Assembly: GCF_014205275.1 (NCBI RefSeq)
Contig: NZ_JACHND010000001.1
Coordinates: forward strand, 992,001-1,056,000
Direction of reading: 5' to 3'
Length of the DNA: 64,000 nt
From: Sphaerisporangium siamense
GTDB lineage: Bacteria; Actinomycetota; Actinomycetes; Streptosporangiales; Streptosporangiaceae
Positions 50,291 through 58,738 of this stretch are shown here, piece by piece. The stretch's first letter is position 1; each line of letters opens with the position of its first letter. Under the pieces are notes generated by a model. It did no database searches, was not told where the DNA came from, and was given only the letters and a program-made list of their open reading frames with translations. A program made the translations under genes and the position numbers.

Positions 50291-50788
50291 GTGGCGATCA
50301 GGAATTCCCACTGCTCCTTCTGCGGAGCGGCCTACGCGCCCGGTCTGCCCTGGCCGAGGACCTGCGGGGAGTGCGGCAACACCGGCTATCTCAACCCCCT
50401 GCCGGTCGCGGTCATGGTGCTTCCGGTGGACGACGGCGTTCTCGTGGTCCGCCGGGACGTCGAGCCGCGCCGCGGCCTGCTCGCCCTTCCCGGCGGCTTC
50501 ATCGACATCGGCGAGTCGTGGCAGCAGGCCGCGGTGCGGGAGCTCCGCGAGGAGACGGGCGTCGTCGTCGACGCGGCCGGCGTGCGGCTGCTCGACGCGG
50601 TCAGCGCGCCCGACGGCACCGTGCTGATCTTCGGCCTCGGGCCGCGTACGACCGCGGACGCCCTTCCGCCCGTCGTGCGCACCGCGGAGACCAGCGAGTG
50701 GCTGGTGCTCGACGGCCCTCGGGAGCTGGCGTTCCCGCTGCACACGCAGGTCGCGGCCCGCTACTTCGGCTCCGGCCGATCGTCGTGA
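50291..50788 (+). CDS. NUDIX hydrolase with N-terminal zinc ribbon
   Basis: A 165-residue protein. A zinc ribbon (HCSFCG and RTCGECGNTGYLNP) precedes a NUDIX domain with a full box: GGFIDIGESWQQAAVRELREETGV. Members hydrolyse nucleoside diphosphate derivatives such as NADH or ADP-ribose; the ribbon is like NudC-type enzymes. It stands alone with a GTG start at 50291 and weak ribosome site. Confidence 0.92.
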   Translation: MAIRNSHCSFCGAAYAPGLPWPRTCGECGNTGYLNPLPVAVMVLPVDDGVLVVRRDVEPRRGLLALPGGFIDIGESWQQAAVRELREETGVVVDAAGVRLLDAVSAPDGTVLIFGLGPRTTADALPPVVRTAETSEWLVLDGPRELAFPLHTQVAARYFGSGRSS

Positions 50789-50946
50789 GCCCGGCCGAGA
50801 CGGTCCCCCAAGGGTGGGCGTTCACGGAACGTCAACAGGCATGCGGAAACAGACATGGAGGACGGCGGGGACGGCCGGTACGTTGGGGGGTCGCCGTGCC
50901 GGGAGTCGTGCCGGCCGGCGTTCCGCCCGCTGATCGGAGTGACACC

Positions 50947-51336
50947 GTGAAGAACACCGATATCGTCGCCGCCCACTACGCCGCGTCCGCACGGGGCGAT
51001 CTCGACGGCATGCTCGCCCCGTTCGCGCCCGGCATCCGCTGGACCGAGGCCGAGGGGTCGCTCTACGCGGGCACCTACGTGGGGCCCGACGCGATCGTGG
51101 CGAACGTCTTCGCGCCGATCGGCGAGCAGTTCGAGGGGTTCACCGTCGAGATCGACAGCCTGCTCGACGCCGGTGACCAGGTGGTCGCGCTCGGCCACTA
51201 CTCGGGAAAGCACCGGGGAACCGGCCGTGCCCTCCGGGCCCGCATGGTGCACGTGTGGGGGCTGGACGGCGGCAAGGTGGTGGCGTTCGAGCAGATCGTG
51301 GACAACGCGCCGTTCAACGCCGCCGTGTCGGGGTGA
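50947..51336 (+). CDS. SnoaL-like / ketosteroid-isomerase-fold protein
   Basis: A 129-residue alpha+beta barrel protein: AAHYAASARGDLDGMLAPFAPGIRWTEAEG, YVGPDAIVANVF and VHVWGLDGGKVVAFEQIVDN, the classical NTF2-like pattern. These small domains isomerise, hydrate or bind diverse small molecules. GTG 50947 has GGAG at seven bases. It is convergent with the AraC gene, 13 bases away. Confidence 0.85.
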   Translation: MKNTDIVAAHYAASARGDLDGMLAPFAPGIRWTEAEGSLYAGTYVGPDAIVANVFAPIGEQFEGFTVEIDSLLDAGDQVVALGHYSGKHRGTGRALRARMVHVWGLDGGKVVAFEQIVDNAPFNAAVSG

Positions 51337-51349
51337 CCGCCGCCGGCGT

Positions 51350-52297
51350 TCAGGCCGCGCGGCGCTGCCGGTAGGAGCTCGGCGAGCAGCCGAAGGCCGC
51401 CTTGAAGATGCGGCTGAAGTGCGCCGCGTCCAGGAAACCCCATCGCGCCGCCAGCGCCGCGACGGACTGGTGGCAGTGCAGCGGATCGAGAAGGTCGCGG
51501 CGGCAGCGTTCGAGCCGCCGCGACCGGATCCACGCGGCGACCGTCGACCCTTCGGCCCGGAACAGATTGTGCAGGTGCCGGGTCGAGATGAAGTGGGCCG
51601 CCGCCACCTTGGCCGGGCAGAGGTCCGGGTCGCCGAGGTTGGCGTCGATGTAGTCGCGGATCCGGTCGACGTGCGTCTGGTTCGCGTTCCCCGCCTGGTG
51701 CGCGGTGCCGAGTTCGTCGGCGAACATCGTCGTCACCAGGTCCAGGGCGTTGTGCGCCAGGCGCAGCCCGCTCGCGCCGGAGAACTGCTCCAGGTTCTGG
51801 GCCAGCTGGACGAGGAAGGGGCTGATCACCCGGCCGAGGCCGGTGTCGCCCGGCATCCGGACGGCGGTCAGGCGCCCCACGGCGTCGACGGGCAGATCGA
51901 CCAGCGTGCGCGGGAACATCACGATGAGCGAGCGGAAGTCGTCGTCGTGTGTGAGGGTGTACGGTCGGCTCGTGTCGTAGACCGCCAGGTCACCGGGGGT
52001 GAGCACCGCCTCCCGTCCGTCCTGGATCAGCAGCCCCGTGCCGGCCAGTTGCAGGCTCAGCTTGAAGAACGCGGCGGCGTCCCGGCTGATCATGGTCGAG
52101 GTGCGGCGGACGGTGTGGCTGGACGCGGTGATCTCGCACAGGGACACGTCGGTGAGCACCCGGCGGCGGATGCCGCCGCGGAACCGCCGCGAACCGTCTC
52201 TGGTCACCCCGAGCGAGACGAACGATCGCGAGACGAGGTTCTGCCACTCGTCGAAGGACGACGCGACGGAGACAGCGAGGTCATTGTCAGATGTCAC
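51350..52297 (-). CDS. AraC-family transcriptional regulator
   Basis: A 315-residue regulator with an AraC_binding_2-like sensor (FFKLSLQLAGTGLLIQDGREAVLTPGDLAVYDTSRPY) and a C-terminal double helix-turn-helix (HFISTRHLHNLFRAEGSTVAAWIRSRRLERCRRDLLD, then VAALAARWGFLDAAHFSRIFKAAFGCSPSSYR). It is divergent from the aldehyde dehydrogenase gene at 52752 and is its likely regulator. An AGGAGG box precedes the GTG start. Confidence 0.92.
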   Translation of the reverse strand: MTSDNDLAVSVASSFDEWQNLVSRSFVSLGVTRDGSRRFRGGIRRRVLTDVSLCEITASSHTVRRTSTMISRDAAAFFKLSLQLAGTGLLIQDGREAVLTPGDLAVYDTSRPYTLTHDDDFRSLIVMFPRTLVDLPVDAVGRLTAVRMPGDTGLGRVISPFLVQLAQNLEQFSGASGLRLAHNALDLVTTMFADELGTAHQAGNANQTHVDRIRDYIDANLGDPDLCPAKVAAAHFISTRHLHNLFRAEGSTVAAWIRSRRLERCRRDLLDPLHCHQSVAALAARWGFLDAAHFSRIFKAAFGCSPSSYRQRRAA

Positions 52298-52751
52298 CCT
52301 GCTCCTCCTTGCCAGAAGGTTCTACTGCGCTGTAACGGCAGGCCAAGAAGCCAGGTCGTGTTACCATATATGATTACGTCCGAAAAAGGGACCCATCGGT
52401 AGCCGAAAACCGGCCGGGTCGGAGGTCAGCGGCCTCCCCGGCGAATCGATCGAGGGCACCGCCGCGAATCACCGGCCCGTATCCCCGACGTGGGCGACGG
52501 TTTCTCCCGCGTTCTCGCCGACCCGCGAAGAATGCCGTCCTTTGAGCCGCCTGGATTTCCCGTACAGAGTTCCCGCGCGTCGCCGCGGGCACGCCCGCGC
52601 CCCCGGATCCTGGCGGGACGGCAGCTCTTCGCGCGTGGTCAACCGCCTTACGCGCATAGTCAAGGTCACCACAGCCGCCAGCCCCCATGCTGGGGAAGCT
52701 CTCGCCGAGGTGGGAGCGCCGAAGAGTGCACCGGAGCAGGAAGAGGCGGCA
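52298..52751. other. Long divergent intergenic region
   Basis: About 450 bases between the AraC and aldehyde dehydrogenase genes, with no gene of its own that I can support. An AT-rich patch (TTACCATATATGAT near 52359-52373) next to the AraC start may hold a promoter. A small hairpin, CCCCA-TGC-TGGGG, lies near 52684-52696, before the dehydrogenase ribosome site. Confidence 0.45.
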
Positions 52752-54194
52752 GTGGCGACCAACGTCTACATCGACGGGACCTGGGTGCCGGCATCGGGCG
52801 GCGTCCTCCCGACCCATGACCCAGCGACCGAGGAATTGCTGGAGGAGGTCGGCTTCGCCGACGCCTCCGACGTCGACGCCGCCGTCGCCGCCGCGCGGCG
52901 GGCCTTCGAGGACCCGCAGTGGCGGTCGATGCCGCCGGCACGGCGCGCCCGCCTCCTGTTCGACCTGGCCGACCTCATCGAGGCGCACGCCGAAGAGCTG
53001 GCCGTCCTGGAGACCCGGGACCAGGGCCAGCCGGTCGGCATCTCCCGCGCCGTGAGCGTCGCCGGGGCCGCCGAGCACTTCCGCTACTACGCCGGCTGGG
53101 TCACCAAGATCGAGGGCACCACCGTGCCGGTCTCGTTCCCGGACACGCTGCACTACACCCGCCGCGAGCCGGTCGGGGTCTGCGCGCTGATCACGCCGTG
53201 GAACTTCCCCCTCATGATCTTGGCGTGGAAGCTCGCCCCCGCGCTGGCCACGGGGAACACCGTGGTCGTCAAGCCGGCCGAGCAGACCCCGCTCACCTCC
53301 ATCCGGCTGGTTCAGCTCGCCGAACGGGTGGGGTTCCCGCCCGGGGTGATCAACCTGGTCACCGGGGACGGCTCCACCGGGGCGGCGCTCGCCGAGCACC
53401 CGGGGGTGGACAAGGTGTCGTTCACCGGCTCGACCGAGGTCGGCCGCTCGATCGTGCGGGCCAGCGCCGGCAACCTCAAGCGGGTGACCCTGGAGCTCGG
53501 CGGCAAGGCTCCCTCGATCATCGCCGCCGACGCCGACATCGACGCCGCGGTCGCCGGGAACATCGCCGGAAGCGTCCTCAACAGCGGCCAGGTCTGCGCG
53601 GCCTACACCCGCTTCTACGTCGACCGCAAGCGCGAGGACGAGTTCGTCGGCAAGCTGGCCGCCGGGGTGAGCGGGATGCGCCTCGGACCCGGGCTGGACG
53701 AGTCCACCCAGCTCGGCCCGCTCGTCTCCGCCGAGCACCTGCGCTCGGTGGAGCAGCTGGTCGCCACGGGGCCGTCCGAGGGCGCCGAGCTCGTCACCGG
53801 CGGGCAGCGCGCGGCGGACCGGGGATGGTTCTTCCAGCCGACGGTCTTCGCCGGGGTGAAGGACGGGATGACGATCGCCACCAAGGAGATCTTCGGCCCG
53901 GTGCTGTCGGTGCTCTCCTACGACGACGAGGACGAACTGGCCTCGGTGATCGCCCGGGCCAACCAGACCGAGTACGGCCTGGCGGCGACGGTCTGGACCA
54001 AGGACCTCGCGGTGGCGAACCGGGTGGCCGAGGGCATCCGCGCGGGTGCGATCTTCATCAACATGCCGTCGATCCCGGACATGGCCGCCCCCTGGGGAGG
54101 GTTCAAGGCCAGCGGCTGGGGCCGGGAGATGGGGTCGTACGCGATCGACGCCTACACCGAGGTCAAGGGCGTCTGGTGCCACTACGGAAGCTGA
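52752..54194 (+). CDS. NAD(P)-dependent aldehyde dehydrogenase (set 3)
   Basis: A 480-residue aldehyde dehydrogenase: [64 protein letters not shown] (Glu) and [17 protein letters not shown] (Cys), ending [17 protein letters not shown]. It oxidises an aldehyde to the acid. GTG 52752 gives [12 protein letters not shown], the usual family start; the open frame upstream is not supported. It lies 160 bp before a cupin-like gene and probably belongs to that set. Confidence 0.93.
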   Translation: MATNVYIDGTWVPASGGVLPTHDPATEELLEEVGFADASDVDAAVAAARRAFEDPQWRSMPPARRARLLFDLADLIEAHAEELAVLETRDQGQPVGISRAVSVAGAAEHFRYYAGWVTKIEGTTVPVSFPDTLHYTRREPVGVCALITPWNFPLMILAWKLAPALATGNTVVVKPAEQTPLTSIRLVQLAERVGFPPGVINLVTGDGSTGAALAEHPGVDKVSFTGSTEVGRSIVRASAGNLKRVTLELGGKAPSIIAADADIDAAVAGNIAGSVLNSGQVCAAYTRFYVDRKREDEFVGKLAAGVSGMRLGPGLDESTQLGPLVSAEHLRSVEQLVATGPSEGAELVTGGQRAADRGWFFQPTVFAGVKDGMTIATKEIFGPVLSVLSYDDEDELASVIARANQTEYGLAATVWTKDLAVANRVAEGIRAGAIFINMPSIPDMAAPWGGFKASGWGREMGSYAIDAYTEVKGVWCHYGS

Positions 54195-54265
54195 GCGGTG
54201 CCGGTGCGCCTTCAGTGGCCGGCTGAGCCCGCCTATCGCGTGCCGCCCGTGAGGAGCGGCGAAAA

Positions 54266-54305
54266 GCCCCACTTTTGCGGCAATGAGTCCCTCGAAGTGT
54301 GGGGC
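54266..54305. promoter_or_regulatory. Inverted repeat upstream of cupin gene 1
   Basis: GCCCCAC (54266-54272) and GTGGGGC (54299-54305), 26 bases apart, lie about 50 bases before the cupin-like gene, followed by AT-rich sequences (TTTATACC, CTATACG) that could be -10 boxes. It could be an operator for one of the nearby AraC/GntR regulators. Confidence 0.4.
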
Positions 54306-54353
54306 ATCCGCTTTATACCGTTTCTATACGCCATCTGATCGAAGGAGATCGAC

Positions 54354-54839
54354 ATGTCCAGCCCTTATGAGCGGCTCTTCGTCAGGAAGATGCCGAACTG
54401 CGCCGACGATCTCGTGAACGAGGGCGCGAGCGCGGGCGTCGCCGAACCGGACAACATCGGCGAAGCGCTCGCGCTCGTCCGCTCCGAGGACGTGCCCGAG
54501 AGCCAGATCCACATGACCTACTGCTGGATCAAGGAGTGCAGTGAGCCTGTCCACTGGGTGAACGAGCACGTGCACGACTACGACGAGGTGCTGGTCTGGA
54601 CGGGGAACAACCCCGACGACCCCCACGACCTGGGCGCCGAGATCTACTTCGACATCGAGGGCCACCGTCACATCGTCACCCAGAGCGGTTCGGTCTACAT
54701 TCCGGCCGGCACCCGCCACTGCCCGCTGGGGTTCAACCGGGTGGACCGGCCGTTCCGCTTCAGCGCCCTGTCGCTGGCCCCCAACTACGCCAACCGCGCC
54801 TACGTCGCCACCACGCCCGAGGCGAAGGCCTCCGAGTAA
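54354..54839 (+). CDS. Cupin-like protein 1, unknown function
   Basis: A 161-residue protein with cupin-type metal motifs: NEHVHDYDEVLVWTG (HxH and a nearby Glu) and YIPAGTRHCPLGFNRVDRPF (PxGxxH). About 55 residues precede the barrel (LFVRKMPNCADDLVNEG). It is a paralogue of the protein at 61569-62018; both keep the metal ligands and the end of the barrel. No named family is recognised. A role as a dioxygenase, isomerase or metal-dependent lyase on the imported solute is possible. GAAGGAGA precedes the ATG. Confidence 0.82.
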   Translation: MSSPYERLFVRKMPNCADDLVNEGASAGVAEPDNIGEALALVRSEDVPESQIHMTYCWIKECSEPVHWVNEHVHDYDEVLVWTGNNPDDPHDLGAEIYFDIEGHRHIVTQSGSVYIPAGTRHCPLGFNRVDRPFRFSALSLAPNYANRAYVATTPEAKASE

Positions 54840-54851
54840 GACAACCTGATC

Positions 54852-54889
54852 ACGGCGGGCCGGCGCGGACAGACGCGCCGGCCCGCCGT
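54852..54889. terminator. Strong terminator hairpin after cupin gene 1
   Basis: ACGGCGGGCCGGCGCG (54852-54867) pairs exactly with 54874-54889 over a six-base loop, 13 bases after the cupin gene stop. It lies between convergent genes. Confidence 0.85.
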
Positions 54890-54920
54890 TCGTGTGCGGA
54901 CCGTATCCGGACCTGGAACG

Positions 54921-54967
54921 CGACCGGCGCCGTACCCCGACCCGGTGGTCGGGGACGGCGCCGGTCG
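54921..54967. terminator. Second terminator hairpin, for the binding-protein gene
   Basis: A 21-bp stem with one bulged A (54921-54942 with 54947-54967, loop CGGT), directly after the stop of the minus-strand binding-protein gene. With the hairpin at 54852-54889 it insulates the convergent genes. Confidence 0.85.
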
Positions 54968-54983
54968 ACGGCGGCGGATGCGG

Positions 54984-56528
54984 TCACCCGACCGAGACGC
55001 CGCCGTAGAGGTAGGCCGAACGGCCGAGCAGGTCGGGCTGCAGACCGCGCACCTTGGAGGTGTAGGGGGTCAGGTCCTGCGAGGTGACCGCGATGATGCT
55101 GCCACCGCGCTCCCACTGGATCTTCTGCAACTTCTGGATGTCGCTGCACTGCCGGCCCGTGTCACTGCTCGCGAACAGGTCGGCGGCGATCTTGTTGAAC
55201 TCCGGGTCGTCGAAGTGCGCCGCGTTGTTCCCGCCCTTGGGCAGCAGGTGGTCGGTGATGGCGTTGATCATCGGCGAGCTGGTGATGTTGATGATGAACG
55301 GCCACTCCAGCCACTTGTTCAGCAGCGTCGCGACGTCCATCTTCCGCACCGTGACGGTGACCCCGGCCTCGGCGGCCTGCTGGGCGAACAACTGGGCCAG
55401 CTCCATCATCCCGGGGAACGCCCCGTCGGTCACCAGCTCGACCTTGAGGTCGCTCTGCCCCGCCTCGGCCAGCAGTTCCTTGGCCCGGGCGATGTCCTGC
55501 GAGCGCTGGGACACGTCCGGAGCGGGACAGGAGGCGCTCACGCCGTTGTAGTCGTTGGCCGGCTTGGCGAACCCGCCGAACGCGTTGCTGGCGATCTGCT
55601 CCCGGTCGACGATCAGCTTCATCGCCTCGCGGACCCGGTTGTCCTTGAACGGCGCGACGTCGGTGCGCATGTCCAGCGACAGCACGTTCATGCTGTCGCT
55701 CTTCAGCACCTTGACCCCGCCGGCCTCAAGCGTCTTCGCGTCGGAGAAGGGGACGGACGGCGCGACGTCGATCTGCCCGCCCCGCAGCGCGTTGGTGATC
55801 GCCGTCTGGTCCTGGAAGAAGTGCACGTTGAGCGTGCCGAACCCGGGCTTGGTGCCCCAGTAGCCGTCGTACCGTTCCAGAACGGCCTGCGCCCCCGGGG
55901 AGAAGTTCTTCACGGTGAACGGCCCGGTGCCGTCCACCTTGTCCTTGGTGGAACCCGCGCCGATCATCTTGAAGGAGCTGTAGGCCCACGCCGCGGCGAA
56001 CGGGCCGAACGGGCGCTTCAGATGGAACTCGACGGTCAGGTCGTCGATCTTCTTCTGCCCGTCCGGGTCGACGAAGTCGAGGTTCGCGGCGAAGGGATAG
56101 CCCTCCTCGGTGAGCAGCGACTTGACGCTGAAGATGACGTCGTCGGCGCCGAAGACCTTGCCGCTGTGCAGCTTCACATTGGGCCGCAGCTTGACGGTCC
56201 ACACGTCCAGCGCCTTGTTGGGCGTCATCGACTCGGCCAGGGCGTACTTGACCGAGCCGTCCTGGCCGTACGTGGTCAGCTGGTCCAGGGTGTTCTGCCA
56301 GAGCACCTCCTCGGAGATCGTCTGCTGCGGCGCGTACGGATAGAGCATGTCCTTCGTGCCCCCGACCACCCCGAGGCTGAGCGCCCCGGAGCCGCCGGCC
56401 GAACCCGACCCGGCCTCCTTGGCCGGTGGCGAGCAGGCGACCGTTGCGGCTGCGACGAGCATCAGGGCAAGACCTGGCGCACCCACCTTCCATCGCCGGC
56501 TGCGACGTTGCCACGTTGACGAGCGCAT
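54984..56528 (-). CDS. ABC transporter substrate-binding lipoprotein, peptide family (second importer)
   Basis: A 514-residue binding protein of the SBP_bac_5 family: signal MRSSTWQRRSRRWKVGAPGL, lipobox TVACSPP, then TISEEVLWQNTLDQLTTYGQDG, LHSGKVFGADDVIFSVKSL, VDGTGPFTVKNFSPGAQAVLERYD and DNRVREAMKLIVDREQIA. It serves the permeases at 56817-58738, which lie divergent from it across a 288-bp gap. AGGAGG precedes the ATG. Though similar in type to the protein at 4023-5669, it is not a close paralogue. Confidence 0.93.
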   Translation of the reverse strand: MRSSTWQRRSRRWKVGAPGLALMLVAAATVACSPPAKEAGSGSAGGSGALSLGVVGGTKDMLYPYAPQQTISEEVLWQNTLDQLTTYGQDGSVKYALAESMTPNKALDVWTVKLRPNVKLHSGKVFGADDVIFSVKSLLTEEGYPFAANLDFVDPDGQKKIDDLTVEFHLKRPFGPFAAAWAYSSFKMIGAGSTKDKVDGTGPFTVKNFSPGAQAVLERYDGYWGTKPGFGTLNVHFFQDQTAITNALRGGQIDVAPSVPFSDAKTLEAGGVKVLKSDSMNVLSLDMRTDVAPFKDNRVREAMKLIVDREQIASNAFGGFAKPANDYNGVSASCPAPDVSQRSQDIARAKELLAEAGQSDLKVELVTDGAFPGMMELAQLFAQQAAEAGVTVTVRKMDVATLLNKWLEWPFIINITSSPMINAITDHLLPKGGNNAAHFDDPEFNKIAADLFASSDTGRQCSDIQKLQKIQWERGGSIIAVTSQDLTPYTSKVRGLQPDLLGRSAYLYGGVSVG

Positions 56529-56816
56529 GTAGGTCTTCCCTCCTGAGTGTCTGGCGAAGTCGCCACGACGTCGGTTCCAGTTGACGGAGTCAACCGCTAG
56601 ACACGGGAGGCGTCTTGTGCGGCAGCGCACGAACCCTTGTCGTCGGGAGCACTGTGTCGTCCGGGCGGGCCGCGACGGCCGCGCCGGGCCCGCGACGCCC
56701 ACCGGCGTGCGTTGGGCAACAACCGCATTGCGCGCAGGTGCAAGACGCCGTCCCGCCGGTCTGCTGGGATCGACATCGCCTTCGGGCACAGGTGAGAACG
56801 ACGCGAAGGAACGGCA

Positions 56817-57833
56817 ATGGTCGCGGAACTACCCGGTGCAACCCTGTCGGCAGGCCCCCGCCGCGGTCTCACTCGACGCCGGTCCACGACCGTGCTAGGC
56901 CGGGTCGGGTGGATCGTCGTCCAGGCCGTCGTGATGCTGTTCGTGGTGTCGACCCTGGTCTTCTTCGCCACCCAGGCCATGCCCGGCGACGTCGCCAAGG
57001 TCATGCTCGGCATGTCCGCGACGCCGGAGCGGGTCGAGGCCCTCCGGCACCAGCTCGGTCTGGACCGTTCGCTTCTGAGCCAGTACTGGGACTGGCTGAG
57101 CGGCGTACTCGGCGGAGACCTGGGCACCTCGCTGGCGAGCGGCCGGCCGGTCTCCCAGATGCTCGGCGAGCGGCTGGCGAACTCCGCCACGCTGAGCCTG
57201 TTCGCGATCGTGCTGATCCTGCCCCTGTCGCTGCTGATCGGCATCCTCGCCGCGCAGTTCAAGGACAGCGTCTTCGACCGCACATTCCTCTGGTCGTCGA
57301 TGGTGGCCAACGCGCTCGCCGACTTCGTCGTCGGAACCCTGCTGGTCGCGCTGTTCGGCACCACCGTCTTCCACTGGTTCCCGCCGGTGTCGCTGATCCC
57401 GGCGGGGGACATGCCGTGGTGGCACCCGCAGGCTCTGACGCTGCCGGTCGCCACCTTGGTGATCGGCGGCGTGATGTACCTGTCCCGGCTGATCCGCGTC
57501 TCCTTCATCGACGTGCTCAACAGCGAGTACGTCGAGATGGCACGGCTCAAGGGACTCGGCCCGACCCGGATCCTGCTCACCCACGCGCTCCCGAACGCGC
57601 TCGCCCCGGCCGTGCCCGCGGCGAGCCTCGTGGCGGCCTTCACCGTCGGCGGCGTGGTGGTGGTCGAGTACCTGTTCGGCTATCCGGGCATCGGGGCGTT
57701 GCTGATCGACTCGATCAGCAACCGGGACCTGCCGGTCATCCAGGCCGTCGTGCTGGTGATCGCCGCCGTGTACTACTTCTTCAACCTACTGGCCGACCTG
57801 CTGCACACCGGCAGGAGCGGAGAGCGGAGGTGA
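56817..57833 (+). CDS. ABC transporter permease, DppB type (second importer)
   Basis: A 338-residue permease: GRVGWIVVQAVVMLFVVSTLVFFATQAMPGDVA is the typical first helix, LGLDRSLLSQYWDWLSGVLGGDLGTSL follows, the EAA loop is SEYVEMARLKGLGPTRILLTHALPNAL and the end is YPGIGALLIDSI and FFNLLADLLH. An extra N-terminal 25 residues are cytoplasmic. It overlaps the DppC gene by four bases. Confidence 0.93.
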   Translation: MVAELPGATLSAGPRRGLTRRRSTTVLGRVGWIVVQAVVMLFVVSTLVFFATQAMPGDVAKVMLGMSATPERVEALRHQLGLDRSLLSQYWDWLSGVLGGDLGTSLASGRPVSQMLGERLANSATLSLFAIVLILPLSLLIGILAAQFKDSVFDRTFLWSSMVANALADFVVGTLLVALFGTTVFHWFPPVSLIPAGDMPWWHPQALTLPVATLVIGGVMYLSRLIRVSFIDVLNSEYVEMARLKGLGPTRILLTHALPNALAPAVPAASLVAAFTVGGVVVVEYLFGYPGIGALLIDSISNRDLPVIQAVVLVIAAVYYFFNLLADLLHTGRSGERR

Positions 57834-58738
57834 GCACCGTGTCGGAAGTGGTCGATGCGGTCGACCTGAGTCCGAGCACCCCGGATGCCCCCGCGCCACA
57901 GCGGAACCGGTCCGGCGCGCTGCGGATCCTTCGCTCGGGACAGGTGCGGCTGGGATGCGCGCTCGTCCTGCTGACCATGGCCTTCGCCCTGATCGGGCCG
58001 CTGCTGGCGCCGCACGACCCGGGCAAGAGCATCGCGCTGCCCTACGCGGGGCCGGGCGACGGGCTGCCACTCGGCGCGGACCAGCTCGGACGCGACGTGC
58101 TGTCCCGCGTGCTGGCCGGTGGCTTCCACCTGGCGTGGATGGCTCCGGCGGCGGCGATCGCCGCGGTGGCCCTGGGCGCGCTGGTCGGCATCGCGGCCGC
58201 CTTCTACGGCGGCATGACGGACATCATCCTGATGCGGATCATGGACGTGCTGCTCGCGTTCCCCGCCCTGCTGTTCACGCTGCTCTTCGTCTCCGTGATC
58301 GGGCCCAAGCCGTGGCTGCTGGTGGTGCTGACGGCGATCGGCATGACGCCCGGCGTCGCGCGGGTGATCCGCGGCGCGGCGCGACCGCTCAACGACCGCG
58401 AGTACGTCATGTGGTCCCGTACCGTCGGGATCCCCTCCCGCACCATCCTGCTGCGCTGCTTCCTGCCCAACGTGTCCTCTCCTCTGCTGGTGGAGCTCGG
58501 GATGAGGTTGATGTGGTCGATCGGGATCCTCGCCGCGATCAGCTTCCTCGGCTACGGCATCCAGCCGCCGGCCGCGGACTGGGGCCTGATGATCAGCGAG
58601 AACCGGACCGGGCTGGCGAACATGCCGTGGGCCGTGCTGGCCCCGGTCGCCTGCATCGTGCTGTTCACGATCGGCGGCAACCTGATCGCCGAGGGCGCCG
58701 CCCGGGTGATCGCCAGGACCGAGGGAGGGCGTGACTGA
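57830..58738 (+). CDS. ABC transporter permease, DppC type (second importer)
   Basis: A 302-residue permease: PLGADQLGRDVLSRVLAGG is the DppC hallmark, FLGYGIQPPAADWGLMISENR and NLIAEGAARVIAR follow, and the EAA loop is REYVMWSRTVGIPSRTILLRCFLPN. The GTG at 57830 overlaps the DppB stop (GTGA). The ATPase gene starts directly after its stop. Confidence 0.93.
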   Translation: MSTVSEVVDAVDLSPSTPDAPAPQRNRSGALRILRSGQVRLGCALVLLTMAFALIGPLLAPHDPGKSIALPYAGPGDGLPLGADQLGRDVLSRVLAGGFHLAWMAPAAAIAAVALGALVGIAAAFYGGMTDIILMRIMDVLLAFPALLFTLLFVSVIGPKPWLLVVLTAIGMTPGVARVIRGAARPLNDREYVMWSRTVGIPSRTILLRCFLPNVSSPLLVELGMRLMWSIGILAAISFLGYGIQPPAADWGLMISENRTGLANMPWAVLAPVACIVLFTIGGNLIAEGAARVIARTEGGRD